Origin: Mesostigma viride
Lineage: Eukaryota; Streptophyta; Mesostigmatophyceae; Mesostigmatales; Mesostigmataceae
Reading direction: 5' to 3'
NCBI GenBank assembly: GCA_009746045.1
Contig: RPFO01000065.1
Location: forward strand, 8,784,042 to 8,848,041
Length of the DNA: 64,000 nt
Shown piece by piece: positions 61,396-64,000 of the stretch (position 1 is its first letter; the number at the start of each line of letters is the position of its first letter). The translations under genes and the position numbers were made by a program. The notes beneath the pieces were generated by a model. The model was not told the DNA's origin. It worked only from the letters and a program-made list of their open reading frames with translations, and did no database searches.

Positions 61396-63814
61396 TTACG
61401 CCGTGTCCACACGCTGCCTCTTGCGTGAGTCCTGCGACCCTGGCGGATCCGCCACCATCACTTTGAGCCGAGACCCAAACAGCTCAGCGCCGTTGAAGTT
61501 GATCACCGCGAGCTGCGCGCTCTGCGAGTTGTTGTACTGCGAAGCGCAACACAGGATGCGCCGGACACAGGGAGCATCGGTATGTAGGTTTACATGAATG
61601 ACCAAATGTTTGGTTATCAGAAAATGTACGTTTACATGAATGACCACAGGTTTGGTTATGTAAAAATGTATTTTTTCATGAATGACCAGAGGTTTGGTTA
61701 TCGAACGAACCGGGGGCAAAGAAATAGTTCACAATGGGCGTGAACCATGCCCGCACTTGAAAGCCCAAGTTATGGCTGTTCTGGAGGGCAGACAGCCCAT
61801 TCCTCACATTCACCTACATCAACGCTCTTGAGACGCCGCCCCTACCCTCACGATCCTTAAGTCAAGCATGTTCCCTCTCATTCCTTATCCCTCATATAGC
61901 CCTTACCTGAATTGACAAAGCAATCCATCCTTCTCTGCATGCCCCGTTCCATCCCTATCCAAACCACCCACCCAAGATACCTCCCTATCCAAACCACCCA
62001 CCCTAGATACATCCCTATCCAAACCACCCACCCTAGATACATCCCTATCCAAACCACCCAACCTAGATACATCCCTATCCAAACCACCCACCCTAGATAC
62101 ATCCCTATCCAAACCACCCACCCTATAGACCACCGCCATTCCACTCTCTCTGCCAAAACTATACATTTCTTTTTCCCATGTCCCCTCCATATTGCCACTC
62201 TTCCTCCCAGGCACCTCATGTCAACACAACCGTGGCCCCCACTCATGTACGGAGACTGCTGCCACTACCCTCCCCACCTCATCTTCCCTCCAGCCTCCCA
62301 GCATCGCTGGCTGTCCCCTCCATCCCCCCCGCCCCGGTCTCCTAAACTTGACCTATTCCCCCCCCGCCCTTCTCCTCACCTTGACCTATCCCCCCCCCCC
62401 CCCTTCTCCTCACCTTGACATAGCCGTAGTTCTTCCCTGGCTGCAAGCGTGCGTACTCCAGCCCAGGGCAGCGCGCAAATATCTCCTGGAGCAGGCCATC
62501 GGAGATGGGTTTTGACGCCACCACGAAAAGGCGCGAGTCGGGCGCGTCGTCTGCACGGTGGTCGCGCCCGCGGTCCTTCTGCTGCTCCCCGCACCGCCAC
62601 GCAGGGGCAGATGGGCAGACACACATACACACACAACGAACAAAACACAGACAGACACACACACACACACACATGAGCAGACGCAAGCGCCCACAGCCAT
62701 GGCTAAGGCCACGCGCATACCAAGCCCAGTACCATGCCCAGCAACATCACCCGGCAAGTGGGGAACACCTGGAACGAGGTTACTATGCCGTGTGTATGCG
62801 TGATGGAATGACATCAGGTATATCAGCCAGGGGGTCTCAAGGTATCGGGGTGCCCGAGAACAGCGGTTTTTAGTGCCTGCAACAAGGGGACGCTACTTAG
62901 CGAGCTGAGCTCGTTGGCTACAAGGGCCATGGGGAATGAAAGGCAACAACGAGGGCCACGGGGAATGGAAGGCAACAAGAATGGAAGCCATACCAGGATA
63001 CCCTCAAGGCAATGCCCCTAATCTCTGAGCCCCTCAGCGAGATGGCGCCGGCGGCATCCAAATGGCCAGAGAAGAGGGTGAACACACATGTTACAAAACT
63101 ACCCGCATGGTGCAAACAAAAGATGTCTACGGTGGCAGCGTAAGCGACGGATAGCTTGAGCAGAAAGTGATGGACTCCATTAGCACCACAACAAGATTTA
63201 GGGAGGCAGAGATGGTCAGCAACATAACAGCCGCATGAGAAACCGGCTTGTTACAAGCTAGGGCTAGACATCAGTCAACGTCTGAGACACAGAAGCGAAC
63301 ACTGCCAGTGGGGGGCAGACAAACGCACACAGAAGTGATTTGCTCCACAGTGTCCATACAGTGTCCACAGTGTCCACAGTGTCCGCATAGTGTCCATACT
63401 GCACAATGTTCCTTAGTTTCCCGCATAGTGTCCATTGTGCGCGCATCGTCGTCAATGGCCAGATCGTGCCCGCATCGTGTCCAGATAGTGCCCATGGTCC
63501 ATAGTGTCCACAAAGTGCCCACAAAGTGTCCACCTAGTGTCCAACTGTCCATAGCGTCCACATGGTTGTCGCGCAGTCTCCTTGGTGTCTGCAAAATGTT
63601 TATAATTTCCACATCATGCCCCTAGTGATGTCATGTCCTTTGCTTACAGACAATGCCATGCTTCACTCACCCCTGCCATGTCTAGTCCGGCCGAGCCAGG
63701 GAGTCCCCCCAAGCCGCCCAGTGCCCCAAGGCCACCAAGCCCTCCCAGACCACCCAGGCCACCCACGGGGCCGGCGCCTGGTAACGAGAGCATGTGTGCG
63801 AAATTGTCCCGCAT
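61396..63814 (-). CDS. RRM RNA-binding protein, RBM45-like, 3' part of gene
   Basis: Three exons (minus): 63814-63671, 62581-62414 (the acceptor could equally be 3 bp to either side), 61536-61396 with TAA. All junctions are phase 0. The first encodes a helix and a Gly/Leu linker (MRDNFAHMLSLPGAG, then GGLGGLGG repeats). The next two form one complete RRM: SRLFVVASKPISDGLLQEIF (RNP2 at LFVVAS), LQPGKNYGYVK|YNNSQSAQL (RNP1 KNYGYVKY spans the intron) and NGAELFGSRLKVMVADPPG. A short basic tail, SRKRQRVDTA, follows. The RRM and the RLKVMVADPP ending resemble the last RRM of RBM45. The 63814 exon starts after a good CAG acceptor, so earlier exons with further RRMs probably lie beyond the right edge. 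Confidence 0.75.
61700..61960. other. RRM-gene last intron, non-repetitive part
   Basis: Intronic sequence. A nearby 48-bp unit (CATGAATGACCA(C/G)AGGTTTGGTTATC) occurs about three times at 61590-61705, with no exon in it. Confidence 0.5.
61958..62130. repeat. 30-bp tandem repeat in RRM-gene intron
   Basis: Six copies of a unit with CCCTATCCAAACCACCCACC and CTAGATACAT. Confidence 0.93.
62335..62413 (-). repeat. RRM-gene last intron: copies of the 5' splice junction
   Basis: In gene sense the exon ends TATGTCAAG|GTGAGGAGAAGGG. After a G run, ATAGGTCAAGGTGAGGAGAAGGG follows, and after another G run AATAGGTCAAGTTTAGGAG. So the junction is copied once intact and once decayed within 80 bp. Confidence 0.85.
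63340..63600. repeat. Degenerate (AGTGTCCAC)n in RRM-gene intron
   Basis: About 20 imperfect copies of CA(C/T)AGTGTCCA-type units. Confidence 0.85.
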
Positions 63815-64000
63815 CTGTGCGGCCAGTGTCCAAGAGTCAAGGAAGAGAGACAGCGGGAGACAGCGGGAGGAAGTCGGGGTGAGCAAGGTGGCGCTGGGTA
63901 GCAATGGAAAAATGCAGAAGGTGGAGTGGTGTTCAGCTCGCCAAGGGCTGATCGCTTGAAGAAACAGCAGCGCTGTACCATTTTCGATTACCCGGCGAAA
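63815..64000. other. Upstream intron of the RRM gene, to window edge
   Basis: In gene sense this precedes the CAG acceptor at 63815 and is most likely intron. I cannot support another exon in it. Confidence 0.4.

Overview
This is nuclear DNA of an intron-rich, GC-rich unicellular eukaryote. The genes have short exons, GT-AG introns of 0.4 to 4 kb, a fused DHFR-TS, several non-LTR retrotransposon families and very long simple-sequence arrays. A green alga or related phytoplankton is my best guess. It rests on the fused DHFR-TS, the gene style and a 228-residue protein that resembles plastid proteins, and no species can be assigned.

Layout. 1-8400 is a nested transposon island: a broken LINE ORF1-like gene is split by a hAT-like element, which is itself split by a piggyBac-like element, and a second piggyBac-like copy lies just downstream. 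8650-14513 holds two (CAT)n arrays of 1.06 kb and 3.03 kb around 1.7 kb of unrecognised DNA. 14700-17910 contains LINE debris, including one intact 333-codon ORF1. 18379-24592 (minus) is a 3-exon gene for a 1,020-residue IQ-motif protein. 25815-36039 (plus) is a complete 9-exon gene for the 32-kDa subunit of replication protein A (RPA2). 36500-40150 holds SINE-like repeats, a decayed pseudogene and LINE 3' ends. 41042-55442 (minus) is a complete 13-exon DHFR-TS gene with a decayed LINE in its intron 11. 56752-57991 (plus) is a 2-exon gene of unknown function. 58440-60160 is LINE and SINE debris. 61396-63814 (minus) is the 3' part of an RRM protein gene that probably continues past the right edge.

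The assigned splice sites give uninterrupted frames of 557 codons (DHFR-TS), 269 (RPA2), 1,020 (IQ protein) and 228 (unknown), each followed by a stop, so these models are strongly supported. RPA2 and DHFR-TS are both S-phase genes. Each lies in a divergent pair, and the spacer upstream of each carries E2F-type motifs.

The most unusual observation concerns introns. In at least five introns of four genes the tandem repeats are built from the intron's own splice junction. Each unit copies the last exon bases plus the 5' splice site (IQ intron 2, RPA2 intron 3, DHFR-TS intron 7, RRM last intron), or the 3' splice site plus the first exon bases (DHFR-TS intron 1). RPA2 intron 4 also holds a decayed copy of the preceding exon. 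Introns here seem to grow by tandem duplication of exon-intron boundaries, leaving arrays of decoy splice sites.
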